From Podospora bellae-mahoneyi (Eukaryota > Ascomycota > Sordariomycetes > Sordariales > Podosporaceae): 64,000 bases of DNA. A program made the position numbers and the translations under genes. The stretch lies in assembly GCF_035222275.1 (NCBI RefSeq), contig NW_026946359.1, forward strand, positions 1,984,001-2,048,000. Direction: 5' to 3'. The notes beneath the pieces were generated by a model that worked only from the letters and a program-made list of their open reading frames with translations, was not told the DNA's origin and searched no databases. Positions 1 through 11,545 of the stretch are shown piece by piece (the first letter of the stretch is position 1; each line of letters begins with the position of its first letter).

Positions 1-197
1 GAGAAGGAGCAACGCGGGATGTATGACATGACAATCGAATTTCCACTCCGGGATTGAGTGGGCTGTAGACAACCCTTGCGGCAGGCTGTCGACGAGTGGG
101 ATGACAGCTAGTACCAAGTACTGCCGAGGTGATTCTATCGTGGGCGAAGATGATCATCCATATACGAAGACAGAGGGGCTGGCAAGTTGAAAATATC

Positions 198-203
198 TAT
201 AAA
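198..203 (+). promoter_or_regulatory. TATA box (TATAAA)
   Basis: TATAAA inside CTATAAAGG lies 133 bp upstream of an ATG at 336 that has the context TCAACATGCC. The spacing suits a fungal TATA promoter with a short leader. It supports, but does not prove, that the small ORF downstream is transcribed. Confidence 0.35.
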
Positions 204-335
204 GGCCTGGTCCCTTGAAGGAAAGCCCCGAGTATTTTCATCAGCCACCAGCACCAAAGCAAGATCTCAAAAGAAGAAGAACATACCTTGAACACTTCCT
301 CGGCCATATCTACAACACAGCATACATCTATCAAC

Positions 336-428
336 ATGCCGGAAAATTCAGGAACCAGCTCTTCCCAGAGCTCAACTTCAAGTGCCACCTTGTCAGGTGC
401 GTCTGGATACTCTTCGTATCCGAGGTAA
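336..428 (+). CDS. possible small Ser/Thr-rich protein
   Basis: A 30-residue frame starts MPENSGTSSSQSS and is almost entirely Ser, Thr, Gly and Ala, ending SGYSSYPR before TAA. It is listed because a TATAAA lies 133 bp upstream and the ATG context (TCAACATG) matches other starts in this window. A donor-like GAG|GTAATC overlaps the stop, with candidate acceptors near 500; splicing there would give a 37-residue version ending LQVNHDG. A 116-codon frame is also open on the opposite strand over the same bases. I recognise no family, and this could be chance or only the first exon of something longer. Confidence 0.25.
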   Translation: MPENSGTSSSQSSTSSATLSGASGYSSYPR

Positions 429-853
429 TCCAAAGCCCGTCGCCGGTTAGTACACTGCTGTCTACTCATATTTGCCCTCGACCAAGTAGCTGACCTAGGC
501 TTCAGGTGAATCACGATGGATGAGATCGTTGTAGTGATGGTGTACAAGCATGTTTTCGGTTTGCCAGGAGGTCAAAGGTGTTGAGTGATCATTGATTTCG
601 ACAGTGGAGTGGTGGACATATTTGTTTGTCTTGGGGTCTGAAATGGGGCGGCTTTTGTGCTATTTGTTTGTTTTCTTCGGTTGCTGGGTTTTTGGCTAGA
701 TGTTGGCACTGCGGTGGTGATGGCGTCTTTGACTACGAACTTCTCTCGCTTGTTTAATTAGATACCTTGAAATGATGGGTGAAAATCTAGGTCGCGTATG
801 GCTTGCGGAGCCAAGGTGTGAAGTGATGAAGTGATGTATTCCGTAAATGTGAA

Positions 854-2184
854 TTATGAATTTTGTGCGAGCATGTCCAACGGCCAAGAGAGCCAGTGGC
901 CCCAATCCGGGCCAAGATATGCTGCGATACTTCTGAGTAGGTGAGCTCCTGAATCTGCAACATGCCAAACGTCTCGACTCAGGTGTAGGTAGAGTGCCCA
1001 GTAGCCCATCACGGCAATCGCCTCTGGTCGTCGCTGGGCAAGCAACTCGGTGAACTCTGATGGTACGGCTGCAGGCCTAACCCAGTCGTCAGCGAATACC
1101 AAACTTATGGTTCAAGATAGGAAGGTACTTGCCACATGAAGATCATTAGATAGCGTTCATTGCGCACGTCATTGCCCAGAATCCTGTCAAACCCAACTTG
1201 CAGATAAGCCGCAGCTTTGAGACAGGCCTCTTTCGACTGAGCGTCGAGACTAAGTGACTCAGAAATGAGATGTCGAAGATAGTCGCAATGATTCCCCAGT
1301 GGCAATGACTGGGAAATGCTAATCGCCCAAAGAACAAGGTGCTTGATATCAGATTCGAGTAGAAGCTCCCATGCACTGATCGACACGCCTTTCAAACCAC
1401 CAGAGATTGAAAGAAACTGAAGATAGCGGTCAAGAAACCCATCCAGATTCGTATCGCGCTTAGCGAGCAGATCGGCGAGTAAATGTCGGCTGAGCAAAGA
1501 ACAGTAGAGGAGGAGGGCGGAGCAGTTGTTCTGGTCAATCTGAGCCTTGGCTGCAGTCTCGTTGTAAATCGAGATGGCCCTTGTTTGAAGATGCATCGCG
1601 TGCTCCGAGAAGAAGTCGGACCTGTCGGGGAAAAGCGCAACCAACCTTCGCGCGCACACCGCCAGCATCTGGTGCATCAAGTACGGAGCTTGAAGAGCGC
1701 ATCTGAATAAGAGTTTCGAGGCAAAGTCGTGTAGCTCCTCGTTGAGTTCTGGTGCGTGATCAGAGAATTTGAACCGGATCATGAGCTCCATATGAGCACT
1801 GTTGACATCGTGACAGAGATGAGAGCTTGGATGGCCCAGCTCGGGTAGGGGGACACCAGGAACAGGTGCTGCATCGCCAATTGCGCCCACGGCGACATTT
1901 GACATCGGCGAGCCTGACACTGATCCTGGTGGTGATACCGCGACTCGATCACCAGCGAATGATACGGGTGCCCCGTCGGTCACTGGTGAGGCATAGCTAC
2001 AGTCTCGGCCGGAGAGCGTACAGATGATGCATTTGGGACGTTGCTCGTCACACTACATCCAGAGAGGTTAGCAATAAAGTTTTGAAACCCAACGGGAGCT
2101 AGTTAGGTAGGTAGGCACCTTGACATGACGTCGTTTGCACTCGAGGCATCCCGCCCGTGACTTCTTATGACTTCTTCGTAGCAT
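854..2184 (-). CDS. Zn2Cys6 fungal transcription factor
   Basis: A 402-residue C6 zinc-cluster regulator, expected to bind DNA in the nucleus. Exons (minus strand): 2184-2119, 2052-1133, 1076-854. Splicing exon 1 to exon 2 completes the cluster CLECKRRHVKCDEQRPKC plus the last two Cys: C13, C16, C23, C30, C33, C40 with C-x2-C-x6-C-x6-C-x2-C-x6-C spacing. The rest is the helical region typical of the family, ending in a conserved-looking block (RRPEAIAVMGYWALYLHL, then YLGPDW and WLSWPLDML). The second intron (1077-1132) fits only as a GC-AG intron: donor GCAAGT, branch GCTGAC, acceptor TTAG, joining FMW to PAAVPSEF. The start is the ATG just before the basic HKKSR stretch. Target genes unknown; no obvious partner gene is adjacent. 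Confidence 0.85.
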
Positions 2185-3561
2185 GGTTTGTGTCAGCACC
2201 AAGAATTGGCTGTTGATCAAGCGGGTGTAGGAAGTGGCCCTCTGAAACTCCAGAATTTCAGGGATCAGATCCACCAGATGCGGTTGGATTGGTGGATAGT
2301 TCCAGGCCTTAGGCCAGCTCCTTGACCGCGATCTCCGCTAAAAGAAGGCTCGACCCGGGGGTAACCTCGAAGTTAGAGATGTCACAGGTGTGAAAGAAAT
2401 TCACCAGCAACGTGGTCATTCTTATACAATTAGATTGTTCTTGGTGTATTGAATTTGCTGACCTTGACTGCAGCCAAGTCGAGTAAGCACTTCGCTCCCA
2501 TCGAGTTCTAAATCAAGTTTAAATCATTAATTCGTCCCACGCTGAATCAAAGTCCGATAAATCACCCTAGGAAATCGACCTAAGAAACTCCGGCTCACTA
2601 GCACTAAGCCACTAATGGCAAATTAGTAGTATTGTTTGCTGCCGGGTGTGAGGATGCGGCACTGTCGTGAGAATTGATTGGGCAGTGATCTGATTGTGTA
2701 GAAATGCCCATCGGATAGTTTCAGACCTCGGATGACAAATGGCGCCTCCAATACTGCTTCTTGCTACAACCATATCCAAGGTCAGTTCGAAACTATTGGT
2801 CTCACATAATCTCAACCTCCGACTGGCACGGAGCATTCTGTCCTTCTGCTCACGCTCAAATAGGGTCCTCCTGCGGATATATGCGGGTGAGAGCGGGTGT
2901 ATGAAAACCATATGATTGCTAGACACTGTAAGGGTCACCCTCAAGGCGAACAGAGGTGACGTTAGGAGGAGACAAGCGAGACAACAAAGCTTATCTAACG
3001 GTGATAAGCTGAATCCACGGCTATGTTCAGGTAGGTAAGGTGTACAGCGACCTGCCAAAGTATCTCATCGATAATCAGCTGTGGCACATCTTTGCTTTCA
3101 AAATCTTGTGGTTCAAGGCGTCGAGTCTAGATACATACGAGGTAGTTCCAAATGTTTGTTGAAGAAAAGGTCCAAAATCATGCTAACGAAAAAGAATATC
3201 AAAAACTGTGAGCCTGAAATTTGTCCAGTTGGAAAGCACACCGACCGCCTGGTTTGATGAGGACCCAGCTGGCTGGTTCTTGGGACCACCGTGGCAGGGG
3301 GGTTTCCCCTGCTAGTTTCCGCCATGAACTCCACGCTCTCCCGATGACGATCCTTCCCCTCGACGCGCTTCGAAATTCAAACTCAGACGCGTCTTTTATT
3401 TTGCTCTTCATTCTCGAGTGGTGTGAGCAAGATCAGGACGGCACTCCTTTTTGGCCCTTATCTGAGTTCTGTGGCTGGATTTCAACCATTGAAGCACTCC
3501 TTTTGGGTCGGTTTCATCATCTCCTGACTGTTGACTTGCACAATTCGAGTTCACAAACATC
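2185..3561. other. intergenic region
   Basis: Divergent spacer between the C6 regulator and the DUF7726 gene. A 148-codon frame on the minus strand (2612-3058) has no recognisable domain and I take it as chance. Otherwise nothing. Confidence 0.5.
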
Positions 3562-4622
3562 ATGTCATCATGGGTAAATCACCTGCACATTCCAGATGCA
3601 CATCAGAAACTCCACCACTAACACATACCCAGGTGTTCCGTCCTCCCGTGGCACCATCCACAGGCGTCATGCCTATCTCAGCTCTCCTCTCGCCTCAGCC
3701 AGACGCTGATAAAGAGAACCATGGCCCCGCTGCAAGCAAAAGCCTAAAGCGCAAGTCCCTCGATGACCATGCCATTGCCTCAGCAGGATCAGGCATGTCC
3801 CTCGACGACATCGACCTCGAAGGCGTACCAATCGACATGAACTGCGACCAGGTCCGTCGCAAAATCAATAATCTTCTCGATTCCGCCGCCATGACCAAAA
3901 CCGCCTTCGCCCGTGAGATTGGCGTCAGCGCCAAATCGCTTTCAGGCTTCTTGGGTGTCCACGGTCCCTTCAACGGCTCAGGCTTCGCCGCCTATGAAAA
4001 CGCCTGGGAGTGGTTCAAGAAGAGGGAGATGCTCGGTATCCCTCTAGTAGGGAAGAAACAAAAGACTTCCGCCACCACTGCTGCCTTTGCTGCTCCTGCT
4101 GTCACTGTGACCCCAGCCCCCGCAACCGCATCCAAAGCCAAACCCTCCGCTGCCTCTTCGGTTCCTGATATCAGCGGAATTCACCTGGAAGGTCAGGAAA
4201 CTGACTCCGTCCCCGTCTATGACTCTTGCGACGAAATCCGCCGTAAGATCGACCTACATCTCAAAAAAGACGGCGTCACTCAGGCGTCTTTCCACCGGGA
4301 CATCTACGCCCAGCTTCGCGGCCCCAGCAAGCCAGGAAAATGCTTCCAGAGCGTGCAGCTCCAGCGATTTAGGGGGATGAAGGGGAGTAACTGTGGGGCG
4401 AAATCAGCGTTGTATTACGGGACTTATGTCTTTTTTGAAAAGATCCGGATCAAGGAGGGGAAGCCGAAGACGAAGCATAGGTTGGAAATGGAGGCGCTTT
4501 GGGGGGCAGCAGGGGCGGATAGGGAGCATGATGAGAACACTAGGGTTTGGGTCTTGGGTGTGGCGAGCAAAGGAGGTGGTGGGAGGGGGAGGGAGGTGGG
4601 GAGTATGCTTACTTTTGATTAG
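3562..4622 (+). CDS. DUF7726-type protein, two copies
   Basis: Predicted 333 residues, exons 3562-3573 and 3633-4622. The first exon encodes only MSSW; the 59-bp intron has donor GTAAAT, branch CACTAAC and acceptor CCCAG, and the frame continues VFRPPVAPSTGVMP. An unspliced start at 3570 is possible but ignores this good intron. The protein has two related modules: about residues 70-140 (MNCDQVRRKINNLLDS, then FAREIGVSAKSLSGFLG and YENAWEWFKKREM) and about 190-280 (DSCDEIRRKIDLHLKK, FHRDIYAQL, QRFRGMKGSNCGAKS, YYGTYVFFEKIRIKEGKPK). These match the fungal domain of unknown function I know as DUF7726, which has a helix-turn-helix look (inference). A basic KSLKRKSLDD run near residue 40 could be a nuclear signal. 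The C-terminal tail is Gly-rich and less convincing. Confidence 0.8.
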
Positions 4623-4964
4623 GGGGCGACGGGTGGCAGAGTTGGTTTGGTATGATGCTGCTGATTATCGATGATATTTGGAAACTACCTACCTTATGTT
4701 TGGGAGATGACTTTGAACGGCGTGGTTTAATTTGGTGGGAGGAAAGGGGGCGGCTTTTGTGATATTCAAGTTAGCGATCTTATAATATGGTACTTATCAG
4801 TGCTCAGTGTGCTTAAAAAATAATCCAATCTCTTACATTTATTCTTTTCTGTTGCCTTTATAGGCCAGTCATGCAAGATGGTGCCTCAAAGGAAAGGTTT
4901 TGGGCGAACCTAAAGCATCACCTCGTGACTGTCGTCTAAGTTTGAACCACAGAAAGCCACCTTA

Positions 4965-4983
4965 TTTTTTTTTTTTTTTTTTT
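4965..4983. repeat. poly-T tract
   Basis: Nineteen consecutive T bases downstream of the DUF7726 gene. No tail-end duplication or element was seen beside it, so it is listed only as a homopolymer. Confidence 0.8.
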
Positions 4984-5028
4984 GAAAACTTGAATAAGGA
5001 CAGGAAACTTTTGAACTTCCATTTTCAA

Positions 5029-5646
5029 TCACCGTCTGCTCTCCGTTAAAGATTGATTTCCCATCAACTCTCCATTCGTCAACAAAGCCACAATGGACGC
5101 ATCTATTACCTTACCGATGACCTGATCTCGCTCCAGACTCTGATATACGTTGGCCTGTCTGCAAACAAGGCAGGTGAGCTCTGGTAGGAGTAGATGTTCC
5201 GCGGGCGTTATGACCATTCCAATCACAGGAACTTCCTCCACTTCATTTGCCAATACACAACTGAGAACCACGTGGTGGAAGCCGCCGATGACAGCGATAC
5301 TCAATGGTGAAAATGTATGGATGCTTGCGGTCTTGCTGTCGAAACCCAGGACGCCATCGTGGATCCGCAGTTCACCTATCTCCGCCTGTCCAAATCTTGC
5401 CTGCACTGTATGAATGACACAATGGATATGCGCTACGCCGAGCTCGATGACATCTACGATCCGTGGCGGGTCGGCTATTCGGAGCAGCGGCGGATAGCAA
5501 CGGGTGATGTTTCCAAACGCCACTCGACTCCCAGACAACAGCAGCAGGGCACGCTGGCTATCGACCTGACTTGGAGCTCCGCAAAAGCCGTCATTCCTCC
5601 CGGGCATACAGTACTCTACAAAGCAATTAACCACGCTCGCGGCCAT
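5029..5646 (-). CDS. unrecognised 205-codon ORF
   Basis: An uninterrupted minus-strand frame of 205 codons. The product is unusually rich in Val, Ile and Leu with interspersed Cys and His (for example IAVIGGFHHVVLSCVLANEV) and has no signal peptide or motif I can name. The opposite strand is open for part of the same interval (5317-5685), so one of the two is a shadow and both may be. It sits in a stretch with decayed coding sequence downstream, which lowers confidence further. Confidence 0.2.
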   Translation of the reverse strand: MAASVVNCFVEYCMPGRNDGFCGAPSQVDSQRALLLLSGSRVAFGNITRCYPPLLRIADPPRIVDVIELGVAHIHCVIHTVQARFGQAEIGELRIHDGVLGFDSKTASIHTFSPLSIAVIGGFHHVVLSCVLANEVEEVPVIGMVITPAEHLLLPELTCLVCRQANVYQSLERDQVIGKVIDASIVALLTNGELMGNQSLTESRR

Positions 5647-6912
5647 TGTCTCTTTGACGGGGCCGGCATCATGTTGTATAAGTAGAGGGATGTCTGCGAA
5701 CCTCTAATAGAGAATGCCATCCCAAGACAACTCTTTACCTTCACACCGCACGTCGAAATTGCAGAACCTGAAGCGAGCTATGGGAAACGACGGGCACGGC
5801 TCGATTCGATGATGATATTTCGCGTTTACATCCCGAACTCTGTCATTGAAAGTTTACCTGGGGCTCAACTGCCTTCGACATTTCCACTATCCGACAGATG
5901 ACTGGAAGAAATTGGTTTTAACTTCTCACAGAAAAGGGAAACTGGTGGCCTGGGTATCAGCGGTCGTACCACATGTAAAAATCGGCCATCCCTCACGATT
6001 GCCGATGCATCTTGGGGACCCAATCATGCGTTTGAGGCATTGAAATCCTGGGACGATGTCACGGAGGTCACGGAGAGGTTCTGGTTTAAACTTGGAGTCG
6101 ATGGGAGTGGGTCCATAGCCACCCAATACATTGTCGACGGGTACGACGGAGGATGCACGTGGCTCGACAGAAATGTTCGGGACGTCAGGGCTTTTCTCTT
6201 TACCGCGGTTGACTTGATTTCGTGGCTTGCAGAGAACCCAGTTGCAAATAGTTGAGGGAAAAGGATTTGGAACAGCTACAAGGTCTTCAAGACACCCACA
6301 AATGTCTTCCAAGAGAGTGGGAAGGGAGTGATATCATCAGGGACGTGTTTATCAACGCACATGGCAAAGCTTTAAATTCTGCCGCAGTCTACTATGATGT
6401 CCATGACGTACCTAGATTCTGTTTGATAGGTACCTGGGCCACGATCGTGGCTTTGACCTCGCCGCAGCAGAAGCAGTGACTTGTGCCATGCAGTGTGTTT
6501 AATCATAACAGGTATCTCGACGCACTGTACTCCTGTATTATCTATGAAGAACCAAGGAATACTGTGATAAAGTCACTCACACTGTGACATAGCTATTCAC
6601 AAGCTGCCACGTCTCCGTTGTCTAGGTCTTTATGGCCAGGCTGGAATGGGTGTCGAGATTTATGCCGTATAACCTGGCGACCACGTTTTATAGGATACCC
6701 CCGACTTCTACGGTCCTACCATGCCACCTCTCGTCCACCTTCGAATAAGCCTGGGCACTGCCTTGGTGACCAGTTGCCTCCCCTCCCCCCGCCGGGTTCG
6801 CAAAGTGTTCCATGAGAATGATGTTAACACAAATCGACCCCGCTCTCTGGCAACCGGCGAGTGTGTCACCTTGAGCGTGGCTTCCGAAAACCATTTGTTT
6901 TGTGACCAAATC

Positions 6913-8858
6913 ATGGCCGAGATCATCGGACCCCGTTTCAGGAGGTATCGCAATAGCGCAGGCCACTGGTAAAGTGGGCAGTCTGGTCCTCTCACTGTCT
7001 CGACTCTGGAGAGAGGTCAAGATGTACCAGAAACAATCAAAGCTTTGGTCGAGCAGCTCAGGTATTTCGCCCTATCGATCGATGCAATCAAAGCGGAGCT
7101 ACAGGCATTGATCGGAGGAGGATGTCCTCCAACGCCCATGTGCGCTCGAGCAATTCCGCATTGTCGACATGTGCACGAGGAACTGGACAATTGATTCAAG
7201 ATTCTATGGGTGATATCGTTTCGACCAGGAGGCGGAAGAGATATGTCGCCAAAACGGAAGCGGTGTTGTTCTAGAAGGCCGAGCTCGGGATGTACGAAAA
7301 GCGACTTTATCGAGCATTGAAAATACTCGAAATGGCTCTTCAGCTGTTGAAAATGTGAGTGAAATGACGCAAAATCATTTGCTCATCTTAGGGCAAGAAC
7401 TGATTAGGTATTGATCGTCTAGATCCCAAATAAACTTTCAACCCGAATATATCGCCTCAAGGGTTGTCGAGTCATTCCCCTTCAATAGAACTAGGAACGG
7501 GATCTCAAAGAGAAGTCTCTGACCAGTGAACAAGAGGCAAATTATTGGGTGTCGGGCAAACTAACCACGAAGCTGAATGGGACTCATATAGGGCGAGCTC
7601 GCCATCGGACACGGATTCTAGCAGGGTGTCTGGTTTTCGAGGTCATGCACGATGGGGATGTCAAAGCACCCTCCGTAAAGCAGGAAGCGAAAAGTGAGTA
7701 TCCCCTTCTTTTTGTAGTCGGGGATGATTTCTTGACATTTATCATGTTAGGTTACCGGATAAAAGTGGCATTTCCGCGTTGGTTCATGAACAGAGCTTCG
7801 GACCTTCAAGTACTTTTTGCGACCTGTGGATGGAATGTTGCTTTTCGGCAGTATACGATCGTCGAAGAAGGCAATGAATTGTTTCTTTGAGTCATGTGTG
7901 AAACACATCCCATCACACCAAACGAGCTTCGAAGCTCCTTTGCCAACGGACACACCACACCATATATTCTGGATAACAAAGGAAGGACACTATTACACGT
8001 CAGTATTACATCTTTTATAGGAGCTCGACCAGGTACTAATGGTGCATCAGTATGCCATGATCTTCAACCCAAATCTGGTCCAACCTCTCCTCGTTGCGGG
8101 TCTTGACCTGTTCACTATCAGCTTTGAAGGCCAGTCGCCCCTTTGCTGGTTGGATGTGGTACCGTACACCTACCTGAATCCAGAGGATCAGCTTTTATTT
8201 CATACGGCCCTGCTCTCCTACGGCGCACATGACAACTTCAGCGGGGACGTTCACCTCGTCGGCAATGCTGCACAGTGACAGCGCTGCTGTAGAGCCTCTA
8301 TTCTCCGAAATCTTCTGCCACTATTACAAGTCGCCATGGCAGCGGCGCCTGAAACTCTTCTATCGATTCTCGGGCTTGGCTATAGACCATAAAGTTGGGC
8401 AAAGGTTTCTCTGCCAACAAGAAAGCTCAGTCACCGACGACATCCGAGCTGAGGGCTTCCAAAGAGATGGGGTCGGTTTTGAATTACATAATGTGGGTGT
8501 ATTTCCAAAGCGCTATGGGGCTAGATCACACTTGCAGGCGACCAGGCCACGCTCCTAAACCACTGGACACGTTTACTGATACCGTCAAAAAATATGAAAA
8601 ATGGTCCGATGTGTATTTCGTCAGGTTGCCGGTATCATCACGCTCGCGGATCTTGATGCCCGCCATCCTGCCGGTAAGGCTACAAAAGCAGTGTTTGTCG
8701 ACACTGGTATCTTGCAGTCTAGGGTGTGGCCGGTGGAACTGATGTGTTTACCAGTACAGCCGGAGTTCGGATATATGTGGAAGGATATCATCAAGGGGCC
8801 ATGCCCTGGGGATTGGTTGCTTGTATTCGAGTGGGATATCGCTTGGGAGGACCTTTAA
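6913..8858 (+). pseudogene. relic: fungal N-terminal (PigL_N-like) + ankyrin-type gene
   Basis: Decayed plus-strand gene. From ATG 6913 the frame shows, after a shift, GGIAIAQATGKVGSLVLSL, then SRLWREVK, then after another shift DVPETIKALVEQL and SIDAIKAEL. This is the helical N-terminal domain found at the front of many fungal STAND/ankyrin proteins (PigL_N, HeLo-like). At 7225-7360 the coiled stretch RRKRYVAKTEAVL...MYEKRLYRALKIL still shows, with a stop inside. At 7740-7890 comes a block with FPRWFMNRASDLQV, and at 7900-8000 the ankyrin-like FANGHTTPYILDNKGRTLLH. Conserved-looking pieces continue to 8858 (PVELMCLPVQPEFGYMWKD...GDWLLVFEWD). Several frameshifts and in-frame stops separate the blocks and no splicing scheme joins them, so the gene is dead. 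No strong C-to-T bias of stops is evident. Confidence 0.7.
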
Positions 8859-9512
8859 AGGGATTTCTGGGAATGGATTGAGAACCCTCCCATGAACATT
8901 CCTGGCTCTTGGATAGATTAGATACTGACCTTAGTTGAAGACCAGTGCTCTTGAACATCTCGCCGGTTCCACGTTGTAACATGTCGTCAACCTGGTGTCT
9001 CGCCTTTGCCAAGCAGGGGTGATGTTGGCGTGTTTGGACTTAATCCGTCTGTCTTGAGAGGTATAACGGCAAAGGCAAAGAGCAATGTATATAAGAATGG
9101 CGAAAGGAGTCTTAAGGTGTAGATTATGTAGCACGAGGATATCAAGTGGATTCACTACGAGAATATGTCATCTGTTCTTCCTGCTCCTCCTGAAAGCTTG
9201 ATGATTGGATCCAGCCAAGCTTCTGTCCGAGATGCAAACTGGCCCTACAAAAAAGAAAAGATGGGGCACAGGGTTCAGCGGGCCGCGGCAGCTTGCCCCG
9301 GCAGGCAGTTGCAGCTTCAACCCCTGTCTGGGCTAAAATGGGGGGCTCCATCTGCCCAAAACTTCCAGCCTGTCCCTTGGAAACTTTTGCACCAAGGGTT
9401 CCAGGTCATTTCGTGGCGGCGCTCTTCAACTTTCCTGCGCCGGTTCAACCACCAACCGGTGTTCTCTCTTTGTTTCTGACTTTGGTCAGTTTCCTCATGG
9501 AGTAGCGCAATC
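8859..9512. other. intergenic region
   Basis: Spacer between the ankyrin-type relic and the ERJ5-like gene. Its last ~80 bp are pyrimidine-rich, typical of a fungal promoter/leader. Minus-strand frames of up to 166 codons here overlap the ERJ5 first exon and look like chance. Confidence 0.5.
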
Positions 9513-11046
9513 ATGAAATTCTCTGCTCTTTCCCTAGGCCTGTTGGCCCTCCTAACGCCGCTGAGTGCGGCATGGACCAAAGAAGGTATGTGAAGTATTT
9601 GCTGTACCTTCCCGTCGCAAATGCGATGATGCCCCTTTTCTATTGCGTCTGGTTCCAGTACCACTATATCTACACAATCCAATTGTATCAGACTTACTAA
9701 CATCTTCGACGATAACCAGATCGCGAAATCTTCCGTGTCCGCGATGAACTCCTTGCGCATGAAGGTCCCGAAGTGACTTTTTACGATTTTCTTGGTGTCA
9801 AGAAGGGCGCAAGCCACGAGGACATCAACAAAGCCTACAAGAAGAAGTCAAGAGAGCTCCATCCCGACAAAGTCAGACAGCAGCTCCAGGCCCAGCGCAT
9901 CAAGGCCAACAAGGAGAACGCCAAGAAGTCGGGAGGCAAGCCCGGTGTGCAGGTGACGAAGCAGCCTACCTCTCATGAGCTCAAGGTTGCCATCAAGCGC
10001 GCCTCAGAGCGCCAGGCTCGTCTTTCCATCGTTGCCGATGTCCTCCGTGGCCCTGGGCGTGACCGATATGACTACTTCCTCACCAATGGCTTCCCTACCT
10101 GGAAGGGCACCGAGTACTACTACAACCGCTATCGCCCCGGCCTTGGCACTGCTATCTTCGGCGTCTTCCTCGTCGCCGGTGGTGGCGCGCATTATCTCGC
10201 CCTTTACATGAGCTGGAAGCGCCAACGCGAGTTTGTGGAGCGCTATATCACGTTTGCGCGCCGTGCTGCTTGGGGCGACAACCTTGGTCTCAACATTCCT
10301 GGCGTTGATGGCGAGCCTGCCGCCGCTCCTCACCCTCCCCCTCCTCAACAGGTGTACGAAGACGAAGACGGTCGCCAGATTCCCATCAACCGCAAGATGC
10401 GTCGCATGCAAGAGCGCGAGACAAAGAAGGAGGCCAAGGATAAGAGTGCCGGGCGCAAGACCCGCCGTGGACGTGACACCAAGCCCGCCTCGGCCTCTGC
10501 TTCCGGATCAGCGACTCCCCAGCCGCAGCCCGAGGGACAGGGTCCCACTGGAGCCAAAAGGCGTGTCGTTGCGGAGAATGGCAAGGTTCTCGTTGTTGAC
10601 TCGGTGGGCGCCGTCTTCCTTGAACAGGAGGATGAGGATGGCAATGTGGGCGAGTACCTTTTGGACGTAAGCTACCTCTTATTCATCCAACTTTTTGCAA
10701 AATAAGCTAACATACCCATCAGCCCAATGAGATCGCCAAACCTACCTTCAGGGACACCGCCGTGGTTCGCCTGCCTTTCTGGGTTTATGATCTGACCATC
10801 GGACGTGTGTTTAAGAAGCGCACCGCGGATGACGAGTTTGAGGAAGAGATCGACGAGCCCACCGAGACCGACGTCGTCAATGACGACGAGGATTCTGAGC
10901 CCGGAAGACTCACTCCCTCCACTGGCTCTGCCGAGGACTTTGAGCTTCTCGAGAAGTCGGTCGACTCTCTGGGTCAGGCCAAGGCAAGCGGTACCCAGAA
11001 GGGGGGCGGCAACAAGGCGAGCAAGCGCAAGAACAAGAAGAGGTGA
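9513..11046 (+). CDS. ERJ5: ER membrane J-domain protein, Erj5-like
   Basis: Predicted 447 residues, exons 9513-9585, 9720-10666, 10723-11046. Hsp70 co-chaperone expected in the ER membrane, stimulating the lumenal Hsp70 (Kar2/BiP). Residues 1-20 are a signal peptide (MKFSALSLGLLALLTPLSAA). The J-domain runs about 43-130 with HPD at 72-74 and carries an insertion of roughly 30 Lys/Gln-rich residues between HPD and the last helix. It is followed by RYDYFLTNGFP and YYYNRYRPG, matching yeast Erj5 (YDYYLQNGFP). A membrane segment follows (TAIFGVFLVAGGGAHYLAL), then a charged cytosolic-type tail with RRGRD and a KRKNKKR C-terminus. The signal peptide lies on its own first exon, which fixes the start. 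It converges with a second J-domain gene 500 bp away. Confidence 0.9.
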
Positions 11047-11545
11047 TCGTGGATCTTTTTTGCGGAGGGTATGTTGCTTTACAAGCGGTAGAGTTTTCGA
11101 GCAATACGTGGCTTTGACGTTGCGGTTAGGTTAGGTGTTCTTCGGTGGTTGATTTAAAAAGGAGGAGGAAGAAAAAAGGAGGTCAAATCTTCTCTCGGTA
11201 TATGGGACGATGTTATGTGACAACGAGCCCCGGATTTCCCAGGTGAATTATTGCTACCTATATATATAGAGCTGTAGCACTCAATATGGCTACATACAAC
11301 CCGCCCCGCTCCAGATTCGACATGCATTGACAGAAACAAGACACAGGCAAAAGCAACAATGAGCATTAATCTATTGCATCGACGATACAGAAAACCAATC
11401 CTTCAAGGTATATTAACCACCCATTTCAGCCCGTGCTGTTTCCATGGGCGAATTTCTCCCAAACAATCCCAAACTCCACGCCCAATCCCAAGTTCATAAC
11501 CTTTCCGAATCCCGACCACGCCTCTCATCAGCCAGCACATCAAGA
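11047..11545. other. convergent 3' intergenic region
   Basis: Shared 3' space of two convergent J-domain genes. It contains a TATATATATAG run near 11260 but no coding frame of note. Confidence 0.5.

Larger units (their letters stand above)
4623..6912. other. gene-poor, possibly decayed region
   Basis: No gene I can name. It holds a 19-base T run at 4965-4983 and several medium open frames: 5029-5646 on the minus strand (listed separately), 5317-5685 on plus, and 5926-6312 minus against 6040-6255 and 6252-6479 plus. The plus frames contain protein-like stretches such as FWFKLGVDGSGSIATQYIV and YYDVHDVPRFCLIGTW, interrupted by stops and frame changes. That would suit an old decayed gene, but I cannot assign a family. 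Confidence 0.35.

Noticed and set aside
2612-3058. 148-codon minus-strand frame in the intergenic region
   Set aside because: No motif or fungal start context; composition looks random.
6913-8858. RIP as the cause of the decayed gene
   Set aside because: Breaks are mainly frame changes rather than a pattern of C-to-T stops; without a computed RIP index this is not supported.
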